Counted from the stretch's first letter, positions 7,424-16,830 are shown. The stretch is 64,000 nucleotides of DNA from Calothrix sp. NIES-2100 (GCF_002368195.1 NZ_AP018178.1:977738-1041737); one strand, 5' to 3'. A program made the numbers and translations. Notes: generated by a model not told the origin, from the sequence alone.

Positions 7424-9334
7424 CTACCCTAAAACAGACCGATACCGTCCGAGGGCGATTAAGGGAAAATACTGTTGATAGAGGTGATATTTGAGATAAA
7501 AATGGCAGGGGAAGCCTGTACCTGTAAAATATGATTCGTACCAAGTACCATCAGGCTTTTGGGTGGTCAAAAGGTAGTTTATTCCTTTTTCAATGGCTTG
7601 ATGAGCAAATTTACCAGTAGCTTCACCGGCGGCGATGAGTCCAATTAAAGCCCAGGCTGTTTGCGATGCTGTACTGGTTCCTTGTCCTTTGAGGCTAGGA
7701 TCGTTATAGGTGCGGCAAGTTTCACCCCAGCCACCATCCGGGTTTTGACATTGTACTAACCAAGCTGCGCCGCGTTCGATGCTTTGTTGCTGGGTTTTGG
7801 GTGCAACTAAGGCTAAAGCGGAAAGTACGCCACTAGTACCATAGATGTAATTTACTCCCCAACGACCAAACCAACAACCTTCTGGTTCTTGTTCATTCAG
7901 AGTATAGGCGATCGCTCTTTCCAGATGATGATGATCTATTGATAGGTTACAAGCGCCCAGCATTTCTAATACCCTAGCTGTGACATCAGCTGTATTCGGG
8001 TCAATCATGGCTTTTAAGTCGCCATAGGGTACAGAATTGAGCCAATCTTGATCGTTGTCGAGGTCAAAAGCTGCCCAACCGCCTGGTTTACATTGCATAG
8101 AAGCAATCCAATTTAAAGCGCGGGCGATCGCGGCGTGTTTTAATTTTTCATTGGGGAGTTTGGCTTGATGTAGCGCCATGACGACAACCGCAGAATCATC
8201 GACATCGGGGTAAAAGCGGTTATCAAATTCAAACGCCCAAGCGCCTGGTTTTCCTTGACGATTTTTAACCGTCCAGTCTCCGTAGTCGAGAATTTGCTTG
8301 TCAATTAACCATTCTCCCGCCTGTACTACAGCCGGATGATCGGGGGCGAAACCGGAATCTATTAAAGCCCGAATCGCCCAGGCTGTATCCCAAACTGGGG
8401 ATACACAAGGTTGAACGCAGTAGGTAGTGTCAGTCTCAATGGCAAAGTTATCGACGGCTTTGAGTCCCCGTTCCACAATGGGGTCGGTGGGGTCATAATC
8501 GAGACAGCGCAAAGCTAACAGAGAATTCAGCATAGCGGGAATAATCCCCCCCCAATCACCTGTAGCTTCTTGGCGTTCTATAATCCATTTTTCCGCAGCT
8601 TTGATGCTTTCGTCGCGGAAAGGCACAAAATTCAAGCTTTCGGCGAATTTGAAGCCACGATCCAAGGTAAGAAATAAATCAGTCCAATCGCCACGTTTAG
8701 GTAATTCCCACAAAACGCGATCGCGTCCTTCTACATATAGTTCATCGACAGTAATTGCTGGCTCAACTTGAAAAATCGGTTTGCGATCGCAGACAATCAA
8801 CAACGGTACAGTACTGGATCTCGCCCAACTCGACATTTCATAGATATTGAAGGGGAAAGAATTGGGCAAAAGCATGATCCAAGGCGGGAGGGAAGGAATA
8901 CCGCGCCAGTCGTAGCAGCCAATTAAGGCCAGGTGTAGTTTAGTAAAGATGCGAGTTTTACTGATGCCACCTTGTTGGAGAATAAAAGCTTTAGCCTTGA
9001 GCATTGCTGGGTCATCGCCTGAGACACCCAAGAGTTTCAAAGCCATGTAAGCTTCTACTGTAGTACTCAGTTCTCCGCCATCGCCAAAATAAAGTTCCCA
9101 ACCTCCATGTTCCCGTTGTTGAGAACGCAAGTAAGTTTCCACTTTGTGTAAAGGTCTGGTGCTATCTGTGCCCCAAATTTTATGCAGTAGCACAGCTTCC
9201 GCAGTAATCGTGACATTAGATTCTAACTCCGCCCACCAGTAACCTGCGGGCTTTTGAATTGACAGCAGATGTTTTTGACTAGCGGCGATCGCTTCTGCGA
9301 CTTGATTAACTGTGACTCTATCTTGAGTTTGCAT
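7424..9334 (-). CDS. shc: Squalene-hopene cyclase
   Basis: Monotopic membrane enzyme that cyclises squalene to hopene and hopanol, the entry step to hopanoids. At 636 residues from the ATG at 9334 it has the normal family length. It contains the catalytic DVDD motif (in FYPDVDDSAVVVMAL) and a series of QW motifs such as QNPDGGWGE, QEPEGCWFGRWG and QKPDGTWYE. An ATG at 9484 in the same frame would add 50 unlike residues read from repeat DNA (GGGCATTGGG), so I rejected it. It diverges from the HpnB-like gene, with about 245 bases between the starts that could hold a shared regulatory region. Confidence 0.96.
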   Translation of the reverse strand: MQTQDRVTVNQVAEAIAASQKHLLSIQKPAGYWWAELESNVTITAEAVLLHKIWGTDSTRPLHKVETYLRSQQREHGGWELYFGDGGELSTTVEAYMALKLLGVSGDDPAMLKAKAFILQQGGISKTRIFTKLHLALIGCYDWRGIPSLPPWIMLLPNSFPFNIYEMSSWARSSTVPLLIVCDRKPIFQVEPAITVDELYVEGRDRVLWELPKRGDWTDLFLTLDRGFKFAESLNFVPFRDESIKAAEKWIIERQEATGDWGGIIPAMLNSLLALRCLDYDPTDPIVERGLKAVDNFAIETDTTYCVQPCVSPVWDTAWAIRALIDSGFAPDHPAVVQAGEWLIDKQILDYGDWTVKNRQGKPGAWAFEFDNRFYPDVDDSAVVVMALHQAKLPNEKLKHAAIARALNWIASMQCKPGGWAAFDLDNDQDWLNSVPYGDLKAMIDPNTADVTARVLEMLGACNLSIDHHHLERAIAYTLNEQEPEGCWFGRWGVNYIYGTSGVLSALALVAPKTQQQSIERGAAWLVQCQNPDGGWGETCRTYNDPSLKGQGTSTASQTAWALIGLIAAGEATGKFAHQAIEKGINYLLTTQKPDGTWYESYFTGTGFPCHFYLKYHLYQQYFPLIALGRYRSVLG

Positions 9335-9578
9335 CAAATATCCTTGAACCTCTACACCACAACAAATAAATCTCTCAATAGGAGTGAAAAATATTCTCCC
9401 ACAATCCCAAGACACACAGTATTGGGCATTGGGCATTGGGAAGAGATCGGGAAGAAAATTCCCCACACTCCCCCACTCCCCCATGTTTTTTGAAAGTTGC
9501 GGGTTTTAGCCATGTACTGCATGTACCTGAAATATGCTGTAGTATTCTGTCTGAGACATTGAGAAGGGGTGAAAGGTC

Positions 9579-10745
9579 ATGGCGACAGTTGTATTAGTAA
9601 TAACAGTTTTATCTTTAATCATTTGGATAGGATTACTGAGTTTACGCGGACAGTTTTGGCGTTCTGACCAGCAATTAGAAGTTGCAGAAATCCCTTTGCA
9701 TTCTTTACCGAGGATTTGTGCAGTTATACCTGCCCGTAACGAAGCCGAATTACTGCCCATCACCTTGCGATCGCTTTTACTCCAAGACTACCCTGGTGAT
9801 TTTAACGTTTTTTTGGTGGACGATCGCAGCACAGATGGCACAGCAGACTTTGCCCAAGGGGTGGCTTACGCTTTAAATAAACCCAATCAATTGCATATTA
9901 TCTCTGGTAAATCTTTACCTCCGGGCTGGAGTGGTAAACTCTGGGCAGTGGAACAAGGTATTCAACTGGCTACTGACTTTGCACCAGACTATTTTTTACT
10001 CACAGATGCGGATATTGAGCATGATTCGCGGAGTCTGCGCCGATTAGTAGCGAAAGCTGAACAAGAAGATTTAGACATGGTTTCCGTGATGGTGCGACTA
10101 AGATGTCAAAGCTTTTGGGAACAACTTTTAATACCTGCTTTCGTCTTTTTCTTTCAAAAACTCTACCCTTTTCGTTGGGTGAATCACCCCAAAAATTCTA
10201 CAGCAGCGGCGGCTGGGGGGTCAATTTTGATTCGCAAACAAGCTTTAGAAAAGATTGGCGGATTTGGGGTGATTCGGCAAGCTTTAATTGATGATTGCGC
10301 CTTAGCAAAAGCTGTGAAGGGGGAAGGGGGAAAAGGGCGGATTTGGTTAGGATTGAGTGCTTTAACTCGGAGTTTACGACCTTATCCAGATTTGCGGACG
10401 GTTTGGCAGATGGTAGCGCGGACTGCTTATACCCAACTCAATTATTCTCCATTGCTGTTAGTCGGCACAGTTTTAGCTATGACCTTAATTTATTTAATAC
10501 CACCCTTTGCAACTATCTTTGGTGCATTAACCTTTAATTTAGCGATCGCACTTTTGGGTTTATCAGCCTGGTTATTGATGAGTTTAGCTTACTACCCAAC
10601 TATCCGCTTTTATAAATGTCCGGCTTGGTTAGCTTTTTGTTTACCTGCGATCGCTTTTCTTTATACCCTGATGACTGTAGATTCCGCTATCCGTCACTGG
10701 CAAGGGCGCGGTGGTGCTTGGAAAGGGCGCGTTTATCCAGGTTAA
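9579..10745 (+). CDS. hpnB: Hopene-associated glycosyltransferase, HpnB-like
   Basis: Family 2 glycosyltransferase of 388 residues. It has an N-terminal membrane segment, the GT-A core with VIPARNEAELLPITLRSLL, the VDDRSTDGTAD and LTDADIEH acidic motifs, and three C-terminal membrane segments. Proteins of this layout next to hopanoid genes are named HpnB; their exact substrate is not settled. The ATG follows a GGGGTGAAAGGTC stretch with a usable ribosome binding site. Divergent from shc and convergent with the Uma2 gene, from which it is separated by a palindromic hairpin. Confidence 0.88.
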   Translation: MATVVLVITVLSLIIWIGLLSLRGQFWRSDQQLEVAEIPLHSLPRICAVIPARNEAELLPITLRSLLLQDYPGDFNVFLVDDRSTDGTADFAQGVAYALNKPNQLHIISGKSLPPGWSGKLWAVEQGIQLATDFAPDYFLLTDADIEHDSRSLRRLVAKAEQEDLDMVSVMVRLRCQSFWEQLLIPAFVFFFQKLYPFRWVNHPKNSTAAAAGGSILIRKQALEKIGGFGVIRQALIDDCALAKAVKGEGGKGRIWLGLSALTRSLRPYPDLRTVWQMVARTAYTQLNYSPLLLVGTVLAMTLIYLIPPFATIFGALTFNLAIALLGLSAWLLMSLAYYPTIRFYKCPAWLAFCLPAIAFLYTLMTVDSAIRHWQGRGGAWKGRVYPG

Positions 10746-10769
10746 TTAAAACCGGAAATTTGCTGGTAG

Positions 10770-10790
10770 GGGCACAACACTGTTGTGCCC
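10770..10790. terminator. Palindromic hairpin between convergent genes
   Basis: GGGCACAACA and TGTTGTGCCC form an almost continuous 10-bp palindrome between the convergent ends of hpnB and the Uma2 gene. It probably acts as a bidirectional terminator. It is also an intact version of the site that MITE A copy 2 split at 6628-6851. Confidence 0.5.
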
Positions 10791-10831
10791 TGACAATAAT
10801 CTGTACCTCACCAAGTTGCTTATCGCTGGTT

Positions 10832-11410
10832 TCATTCCCAAATTTTCTGCAAATTTAAGATAAATCCGGGTAACACATCTTCGGCGGCAAAACTTTGAGG
10901 TGCTGGTAAAATTTCCACTTGTTGATGAGGGCGATAGATTTCTAATTCTTGCTTTTTTCGGTTAATTAATAAACCGAGACGACAGCCATTATCTAAATAC
11001 TCTTGCATTTTCTCTTGAACTTTTTGCAATCTATCTGATGGGGAAAGTATTTCAATGACAAAATCGGGACAGAGGGGAATAAATTTTTCTCTTTGTTCTT
11101 GAGTTAAAGCATTCCATCGACTTTTTTCCACCCAAGACACATCAGGAGAACGGTCAGCTTTATTTGGTAAAGTAAATCCCGTGGAAGAATCAAAAACTTC
11201 TCCCATCTGGTTTTGTTCGTTCCATTGTGCTACTTGCAGAATTAAATTAACATTACGTTTTCCTGTTTCTCCCCCGGTAGGTGGCATGATAATTAATTCT
11301 CCTGCGGCGTTACGTTCTAACTTCAAATCAGGGTTATCTTGACATAGTTGATAAAACTCTTCTGAAGTTAATTTAATTACAGAATTGAGGTTTAATGTAA
11401 GTGGTGTCAT
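10832..11410 (-). CDS. Uma2-family PD-(D/E)XK endonuclease-like protein
   Basis: Cyanobacteria carry dozens of Uma2 (DUF820) genes per genome; the fold is that of restriction-type nucleases but the physiological role is unknown. Visible core elements are the N-terminal LTSEEFYQLCQDNPDLKLE, the acidic SPDVSW strand, CPDFVIEILSPSD and the EKMQEYLDNGCRLGLLIN helix. I prefer the ATG at 11410 (MTPLTLNLNS), where relatives start, over the GTG at 11437. The length is then 192 residues. It is an isolated gene in a repeat-rich setting. Confidence 0.85.
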   Translation of the reverse strand: MTPLTLNLNSVIKLTSEEFYQLCQDNPDLKLERNAAGELIIMPPTGGETGKRNVNLILQVAQWNEQNQMGEVFDSSTGFTLPNKADRSPDVSWVEKSRWNALTQEQREKFIPLCPDFVIEILSPSDRLQKVQEKMQEYLDNGCRLGLLINRKKQELEIYRPHQQVEILPAPQSFAAEDVLPGFILNLQKIWE

Positions 11411-11479
11411 AAGGATAATTCCCGGTTTTTTGCTCACCGACTGTACTGCATATCTATATATATTCTCGGTGAAAAGTTA

Positions 11480-11913
11480 GATCCCTGACTTCTTTAAGGA
11501 TGCGGATACAAATAATTCTCTGGCTTACCCGATATACCGCCCGCAGGCTGGAAGCCTGGGGCTAACGCTACGAAGCCCACCTGCGTGGGCTGAATTTTCT
11601 TAGCCCACGCAAGTGGGCTTTGTACGATTAGCCGCACCCTTCGAGGGTGACGGCGGTCTGTTGGGTAAGCAATGGGTCTGACCTCTGATTCGCCAGCGGT
11701 ATCCTTTCAGGATGGGGATACAAATAATTCTCTGGCTTACCCGATATACCGCCCGCAGGCTGGAAGCCTGGGGCTAACGCTACGAAGCCCACCTTCGTGG
11801 GCTAAGAAAATTTAGCCCACGAAGGTGGGCTTTGTACGATTAGCCGCACCCTTCGAGGGTGACGGCGGTCTGTTGGGTAAGCCAGCGGTATCCTTTAAGA
11901 AGTCGGGGGATCT
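11480..11913. repeat. Composite palindromic repeat element with two structured units
   Basis: Bounded by GATCCCTGACTTCTTTAAGG and its inverted counterpart ending AAGAAGTCGGGGGATCT. Inside are two direct units (about 11505-11665 and 11705-11885). Each has a central four-arm hairpin: AGCCCAC-loop-GTGGGCT, spacer, AGCCCAC-loop-GTGGGCT, flanked by CACCCTTCGAGGGTG and AGGCTGGAAGCCT hairpins. A related inverted copy lies at 47963-48230, and the two ends alone form a perfect palindrome at 54625-54657. The right end is used as the 3' end of the neighbouring phosphorylase gene. Confidence 0.85.
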
Positions 11914-12611
11914 GGAAGCAGCAAATTGTCACTAGAAAACAACAGGGTAGCTACCTCCCTCAATACTTTCAATCCTTGTAAAGAACCGCGAATTAAACGA
12001 GTAGCCGCAATCGGTTGGCGGATGAATGCGATCGCTAAGGGTAAAGAACGCAGAGAACCATCGGCGCTGATTGCTGATGTTAAATCGGGGATATCATGTT
12101 GACAATCATCGCTAACTACACGCAATATTGCGACTGACACACCCAGGGTATGGAAAAACTCTAACGCCGCAAATCCTTCCATATCGACAACATCAGCGCC
12201 TAGAGTCTCACCAAGCTGGCGTTTTTCAGTTGCGGAACAAATGACGCGATCGCTTGTTAATCCCTTAACTAAGTTAATTTGTGAGTATAACTCTGCTGTG
12301 AAAGTGCTTTCTCCGTAAGTGTCGCACTCTCGCCGCTTTCCCTGATAAACACAGTTTTCATACAACACAATTTTTCCTACTGGGTAGTTGGGGGATAAAC
12401 TCCCACACAAACCCATCAGCAGCACTCTCGTCTGTGGATGATTAAGAAACAGTCCATCTGCTTGCAATTTTTGCAGATATGTGGTCAAAGGTTTTATACC
12501 AACAGGAACAGGAATTACTGTTGGCTTGGCGCTAGTGACACGACTTAAACCACGACACACAGCTTGATACTCTGCGCCTTGGGGGACAAGGATTAATTGG
12601 GCATTTGTCAT
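11895..12611 (-). CDS. hpnG: HpnG-like nucleoside phosphorylase (hopanoid-associated)
   Basis: Member of the purine/uridine phosphorylase superfamily, 238 residues. Motifs are LLMGLCGSLSPNYPVG (phosphate-binding glycine loop), the DVVDMEGFAALEF ribose-binding segment and VVSDDCQHD near the catalytic Asp. In hopanoid clusters HpnG removes adenine from adenosylhopane made by HpnH; hpnH lies 5 kb downstream. The ATG is at the edge of a TTGTCATTGGTCAGTTGTC heptamer tract. The last residues (DPPTS) and the TAA stop are supplied by the terminal inverted repeat of the element at 11480-11913, so the native C-terminus may have been replaced. An MTA/SAH nucleosidase-like role is the alternative. Confidence 0.78.
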   Translation of the reverse strand: MTNAQLILVPQGAEYQAVCRGLSRVTSAKPTVIPVPVGIKPLTTYLQKLQADGLFLNHPQTRVLLMGLCGSLSPNYPVGKIVLYENCVYQGKRRECDTYGESTFTAELYSQINLVKGLTSDRVICSATEKRQLGETLGADVVDMEGFAALEFFHTLGVSVAILRVVSDDCQHDIPDLTSAISADGSLRSLPLAIAFIRQPIAATRLIRGSLQGLKVLREVATLLFSSDNLLLPDPPTS

Positions 12612-12652
12612 TGGTCAGTTGTCAGTTGTCAGTTGTTAGTTGTCAGTTGTCA
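12608..12652. repeat. Heptamer tract (GTTGTCA type)
   Basis: Repeats of TGTCAGT/GTTGTCA directly upstream of and touching the hpnG start codon. Confidence 0.75.
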
Positions 12653-12664
12653 AGCTTAAACTTT

Positions 12665-12925
12665 CAGGCTCAAAGGTTCGTTAATGAAGCTAAAAGCCTC
12701 GTTAATGAAGCTAAAAGCCTCGTTAATGAAGTTCAAAGCCTCGTTAATGAAGTTCAAAGCCTCGTTAATGAAGTTCAAAGCCTCATTAATGAAGTTCAAA
12801 GCCTCATTAATGAAGTTCAAAGCCTCGTTAACGGAGTTCAAAGCCTGATTAATGGAGCTAAAAGCCTGATTAACGGAGTTCAAAGACTTATTAACGGAGT
12901 TCAAAGCCTCGTTAATAAAACGCCG
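12665..12925. repeat. 21-bp tandem repeat array (AATGAAGTTCAAAGCCTCGT type)
   Basis: About twelve units of 21 bp, with the core GTTAATGAAGTTCAAAGCCT drifting gradually to GTTAACGGAGTTCAAAGCCT. Because 21 is a multiple of three, long frames without stops exist on both strands (heptad-like NEVQSLV on plus, NEALNFI on minus). They carry no other sign of being genes. Other arrays with a 21-bp period lie at 38428-38692, 48241-48440 and 52203-52425. Confidence 0.9.
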
Positions 12926-12942
12926 ATACTTATACATTTTAC

Positions 12943-12971
12943 GTAGGGGCACGGCATTGCCGTGCCCCTAC
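12943..12971. repeat. Perfect GTAGGGGC...GCCCCTAC palindrome
   Basis: GTAGGGGCACGGCA and TGCCGTGCCCCTAC are exact inverted repeats around one central base. This is a member of a dispersed palindrome family also seen at 10770, 19012, 31062 (inside MITE B), 40489 and, split by MITE A, at 6628 and 52783. Confidence 0.85.
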
Positions 12972-13063
12972 CAGCGTATTGGTATCATAATGAACGTGAA
13001 CCGATATCAAAGGCGCAAAAGGCATTATCAGTTCCCCACACTCCCCACACTCCCCACACTCCC

Positions 13064-13936
13064 TTATCCCCCCATTCCCCATTCCCCTTTCGCCTCTACA
13101 TTTTGCGGCTGGCGTTGCTGGGGGATGAATTGCAGAGTACGGCGGGCAATACTCGCTAGTTTAGGCATTAATTCTGGCTTGAGTAATCGGGAATCATACT
13201 TACTCATGCGCTGATGATTTTCCTGAATGCACACACTCAGAAACTTTTCTAAGCTCAAGTCGTCGGTGAAAGTGCTAGCGCCAGTGGCGGTGAAGCCAGT
13301 ACCACTCGGATCGGCATCGCTAAAAGCGGTAATTAAGTTACTCAGTGCTTTGCCATAGTACCAAAGAGTTCTGACGAGCCGCAGAGGTAAAAAGCCTTGA
13401 CGGCGATTAATTTGGATGTAGGTAAACCAGTTGACAAAAAAGACAATATGTCTTGCTTCTTCGTCCAAGATGGGATCAAAAATGGTGAAGAGTGCTTCAG
13501 GAAATACTTTCGCGTCACGGGCTATCCCAAACAGCCCAAAGGCAAAGAAGGAATCTAGACACTCTTCAAAGCCAAAGGTGGTGAAGGCTGGCTCAATATT
13601 GGGCGGTACTTCCACCGCTGGGCGTGCCGGCATGTTGATACTATAGCGGTCAATGAGTGTCTCGATCAGCCTAGCGTGGCGCGATTCTTCTCTGCCTTGG
13701 AGAGCGATCGCTTCATGCAAAAGGGGATCTGTCACAGTGGTAGCATAACTACTTACCATTGCCCCAGCTTCTCTTTCAATATCCAGCGCTTTCTCCCAAA
13801 AGGGAATAGCTTGTAACCGCGCGAGATCTGCATCATTTAAATCAGGCCAGGGCAGATGCTCAGGCTCATATTCTAAGTGGCTATTTAAAAAGCTGTGGCA
13901 GAATAATTCTTTGTGTTCAACAGAGCCAAGTTTCAT
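13064..13936 (-). CDS. Ferritin-like di-iron protein in the hopanoid region
   Basis: Protein of 290 residues with paired carboxylate/histidine motifs on helices: IEREAGAMVSSY, LQGREESRHARLIE, and later FDPILDEEARHIVFFV. These are the E...ExxH pattern of ferritin-like and AurF-like di-iron oxygenases. An oxygen-dependent reaction on a lipid is plausible because the gene sits between hpnG and the RND/hpnA/hpnH operon, but the substrate is inferred only from place. The last residues (GEWGMGG) are read from a CCCATTCCCC-type intergenic repeat, so the tail is not conserved-looking. It diverges from the RND permease gene, with about 150 bases between starts. Confidence 0.78.
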   Translation of the reverse strand: MKLGSVEHKELFCHSFLNSHLEYEPEHLPWPDLNDADLARLQAIPFWEKALDIEREAGAMVSSYATTVTDPLLHEAIALQGREESRHARLIETLIDRYSINMPARPAVEVPPNIEPAFTTFGFEECLDSFFAFGLFGIARDAKVFPEALFTIFDPILDEEARHIVFFVNWFTYIQINRRQGFLPLRLVRTLWYYGKALSNLITAFSDADPSGTGFTATGASTFTDDLSLEKFLSVCIQENHQRMSKYDSRLLKPELMPKLASIARRTLQFIPQQRQPQNVEAKGEWGMGG

Positions 13937-14088
13937 ATCTCAAATTTCCATTGAGTATAAAAGATTGAGTCATACCAAGGTGAGAAACTTCAGCAATAAT
14001 GCTGATTGGGGAGTACCCGAACTCCCAAACTGCAAGTGATTACTGTAGCATGACAATAATTGTGTCACCCGCACGATGATTTTCCAAG

Positions 14089-16830
14089 ATGGTCAAGCCT
14101 AATAGCTCAAAATCCGCACGAGAACGCTTCAATATTTCTAAATTGGCGATAGAATTTTCCTGGCTGACGGTAAGTTTTTGGATTGCCGTGACGGTAGCTG
14201 GACTTTTGGCTTTCAGTTCCCTCAAGTATGCTTTGTTTCCAGATATTACTTTTCCGGTGGTGGTAGTCAATGCTACTGCCCCCATCGCCACAGCTCTGGA
14301 TACAGAAACCAAACTCACCCAACCACTAGAACAGCGTTTAAAATCCCTGGAAGGAATTGAGGATATTCGCTCATCTACTTATCCGGGACAAACGGCTGTT
14401 AGTTTATCTTTTGTTGTCGGTACAAATTTAGAAACATCGACGCGCCAAGTCGAGAATAGACTGAAGAATTTAACTCTGACTCAGGGAGCAAGTTATAAGA
14501 TTATCCCCCTGAACTTGAATGAGTCTTCAGCGATTAGTTATGCAATTGAGAGTCCTGGCGGGAATCTCACCGATTTGACGAAGTTGGCAAAGGATAAAAT
14601 TGTACCCGCGATCGCAAAACTGCCAGGAGTGTTAAAAGTAGTACTGTTGGGTACGCCTAGTAATTCCCCTCCCCAGTTATCAGCCAATGCGGCGGCTTTA
14701 CCGGAAGGTGGAGCTACTTTAGTCCGCTTCAATGGTAAGGATGCTTTGGCATTTCAGGTAATTAAAAAGGGCACAGCTAATACTTTAGAAGTTGTCAGCC
14801 GCGTCGAGGAGGAAGTGCAAAAGCTTCAGTCTTCCCTAAAAGATGTCAAACTCACCTTAGCTGCGACTCAGGCTGAGTATATTCGCAACGCTACCCATTC
14901 CACAATTGACGCTTTGATTGAAGCCATTGTGTTATCGGTAATTGTCATTTTTCCATTTTTATGGAATTGGCAAGCTACCTTAATTTCCGCCTTGGCGATT
15001 CCCACATCTTTGTTGGCGACATTTATTGTCATGGCGTTTTTTGGCTTCAACTTAGAAACCATTACCCTGTTAGCCTTAGCTTTGGTAATTGGTAGTATTG
15101 TTGATGACGCGATCGTTGATGTTGAAAACATCATGCGTCACGTCGAAGATGGTGCAACTCCCCGCGAAGCGGCGTTGATTGCTACCAATGAAATTGGACT
15201 GACAGTCACAGCCGCCACTTTCACCGCCGTCGCCGTGTTTCTGCCAATTGGGTTAATGGGTGGAGTGATTGGGCAGTTTTTCAAACCTTTTGGTATCACT
15301 GTTTCCGCCGCCATGCTAGCTTCTTTGCTAGTAGCCAGAACTTTGTCACCAGTCTTATCTATATATTGGCTCAAACCTGCCTCATCTCGTTCTCGTCGGC
15401 GTGAATCTCAAGCATGGATTAAGTTTGCCCAAAGTTACCGTGATTTACTGTCATGGTCTTTGGATCATAAACGAATAGTCATGAGTTTAGCGTTACTCAG
15501 CTTAATTGCGGGTATTGCCATCATTCCCATGATTCCCAAAGGCTTTATTCCCAAATTGGATCGCGGTGAATTTAATATTACTTACACTGCTCCTTTACCA
15601 ACTGTACCTGATGCTTTTCGGTCAGCAGCGGATGAAGTTGCACAATCGGTGTTAGGAGGACAAGGGGGACAGGGGAGACAGGGGGACAGGCTTCGACTTC
15701 GCTCAGCCTTCGGAGAAACTAATTCTCGAATCCCAATTCCCAATCCTTTAGATGATTCGCTAAAGGTGGCGAAGAAATTAGAAGATGTGGTGAGAAAATC
15801 GCCAGTTGTGCAAACGGTGTTTACTACTGTGGGTTCCCGTGAAGGCGAGCCGAATAAAGGCACAATTTATGTCAAACTTAAAGGCGATCGCAATATCACC
15901 ACTGCGGAATTACAAGAGCAATTGCGGAAGAGTTTACCGAATCTACCGAATGTCACTACCAGTGTAGAAGATATTCAATTTGTGGATACTGGTGGACAAA
16001 AACCTTTACAGTTGGCATTAAGAGGTAATGACCTCCAAGAACTCAGCAAAGCAGCCAAAGCAATTAAAGACCGATTAGTCAAACTACCCGGATTTGCTGA
16101 TGTAACTGTAACAGGTGAAAACAATCAAAACGGGCAAATTTTTCAAATTGAGCGCCTGGATAATCAGCGGGTAGCTTATATTGGCGCTAACCTAGGCAAA
16201 GATATGTCCTTGGGTGATGCGACTGATCAGGTAGTAGCACAAGCTAAGGCAGTTTTACCCCCTAGTGTTTCTTTAGACTTAGGCGGAGATTCTGCCCGTT
16301 TAGGTGAAGTTTTTGGCAGTTTTGGCACTACCTTAGCTTTATCAGCCTTGTGTATTGTCGTGGTGCTGATTTTGCTCTTCAAAGGCTGGGTAGATCCTGT
16401 AGTGATTGGTATTTCTTTACCCTTAGCTTTAGTGGGTGCAATGCTAGCGCTGTTAATCACCAAAAGCGACTTTGGCATGATTTCCCTGATTGGTTCGGTG
16501 TTTTTGTTGGGTATCGCCAACAAGAATGCCATCTTGATTGTGGACTATATCAATCAATTGCGTAAATCTGGAATGGAGCGGAAAGAAGCCATTCTCAAAG
16601 CCGGGCCAGTGCGCCTCCGACCAATTATGATGACCACAGCGGCGACAATTTTAGGGATGGTTCCCATTGCTTTAGGATTGGGTGCAGGTTCAGAATTGCG
16701 ATCGCCGATGGCTGTGGCGATCGCAGGCGGTTTGGTAAGTTCAACTTTGCTCAGTTTAATTGTTGTGCCTGTAGTCTACGCCATCTTAGATGATTGGTTT
16801 CCCCGATTTCACAAGAGGTGGATTCCTTGA
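14089..16830 (+). CDS. RND-family efflux permease, shortened, hopanoid region
   Basis: Inner-membrane proton-driven exporter of the AcrB/MMPL type, 913 residues where typical AcrB-like pumps have about 1030. TM1 (FSWLTVSFWIAVTVAGLLAF), the TM4 charge motif GSIVDDAIVDVENIMRH and the second-half transmembrane block with GIANKNAILIVDYIN and PIMMTTAATILGMVPIALGLG are intact. The loss seems to fall in the first periplasmic loop, after LPGVLKVVLLGT. Residues about 521-554 (GGQGGQGRQGDRLRLRSAF) are an insert of intergenic repeat DNA. No membrane-fusion partner gene adjoins. The stop overlaps the hpnA start (TGATG), so the two are translationally coupled; hopanoid or lipid export is an inference. Confidence 0.88.
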   Translation: MVKPNSSKSARERFNISKLAIEFSWLTVSFWIAVTVAGLLAFSSLKYALFPDITFPVVVVNATAPIATALDTETKLTQPLEQRLKSLEGIEDIRSSTYPGQTAVSLSFVVGTNLETSTRQVENRLKNLTLTQGASYKIIPLNLNESSAISYAIESPGGNLTDLTKLAKDKIVPAIAKLPGVLKVVLLGTPSNSPPQLSANAAALPEGGATLVRFNGKDALAFQVIKKGTANTLEVVSRVEEEVQKLQSSLKDVKLTLAATQAEYIRNATHSTIDALIEAIVLSVIVIFPFLWNWQATLISALAIPTSLLATFIVMAFFGFNLETITLLALALVIGSIVDDAIVDVENIMRHVEDGATPREAALIATNEIGLTVTAATFTAVAVFLPIGLMGGVIGQFFKPFGITVSAAMLASLLVARTLSPVLSIYWLKPASSRSRRRESQAWIKFAQSYRDLLSWSLDHKRIVMSLALLSLIAGIAIIPMIPKGFIPKLDRGEFNITYTAPLPTVPDAFRSAADEVAQSVLGGQGGQGRQGDRLRLRSAFGETNSRIPIPNPLDDSLKVAKKLEDVVRKSPVVQTVFTTVGSREGEPNKGTIYVKLKGDRNITTAELQEQLRKSLPNLPNVTTSVEDIQFVDTGGQKPLQLALRGNDLQELSKAAKAIKDRLVKLPGFADVTVTGENNQNGQIFQIERLDNQRVAYIGANLGKDMSLGDATDQVVAQAKAVLPPSVSLDLGGDSARLGEVFGSFGTTLALSALCIVVVLILLFKGWVDPVVIGISLPLALVGAMLALLITKSDFGMISLIGSVFLLGIANKNAILIVDYINQLRKSGMERKEAILKAGPVRLRPIMMTTAATILGMVPIALGLGAGSELRSPMAVAIAGGLVSSTLLSLIVVPVVYAILDDWFPRFHKRWIP
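15650..15745. repeat. Intergenic-type repeat inside the RND gene
   Basis: GGGGGACAGGGGAGACAGGG-type G-rich repeats followed by CGACTTCGCTCAGCCT, the latter identical to a segment of the intergenic repeat at 3897-3912. The reading frame of the host gene stays open through it. Confidence 0.75.

Noticed and set aside
7424..9484. Longer squalene-hopene cyclase starting at 9484
   Set aside because: The extra 50 residues come from GGGCATTGGG repeat DNA and match no cyclase N-terminus.
12605..12952. Overlapping frames of 113 codons (plus) and 98 codons (minus) with heptad-like repeats
   Set aside because: Both arise from a 21-bp tandem array whose period keeps frames open on either strand; no other coding sign.
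14089..16830. Calling the RND permease HpnN
   Set aside because: It has the AcrB-type architecture with VDDAIVDVEN motifs, not the HpnN/MMPL form; only its location links it to hopanoids.
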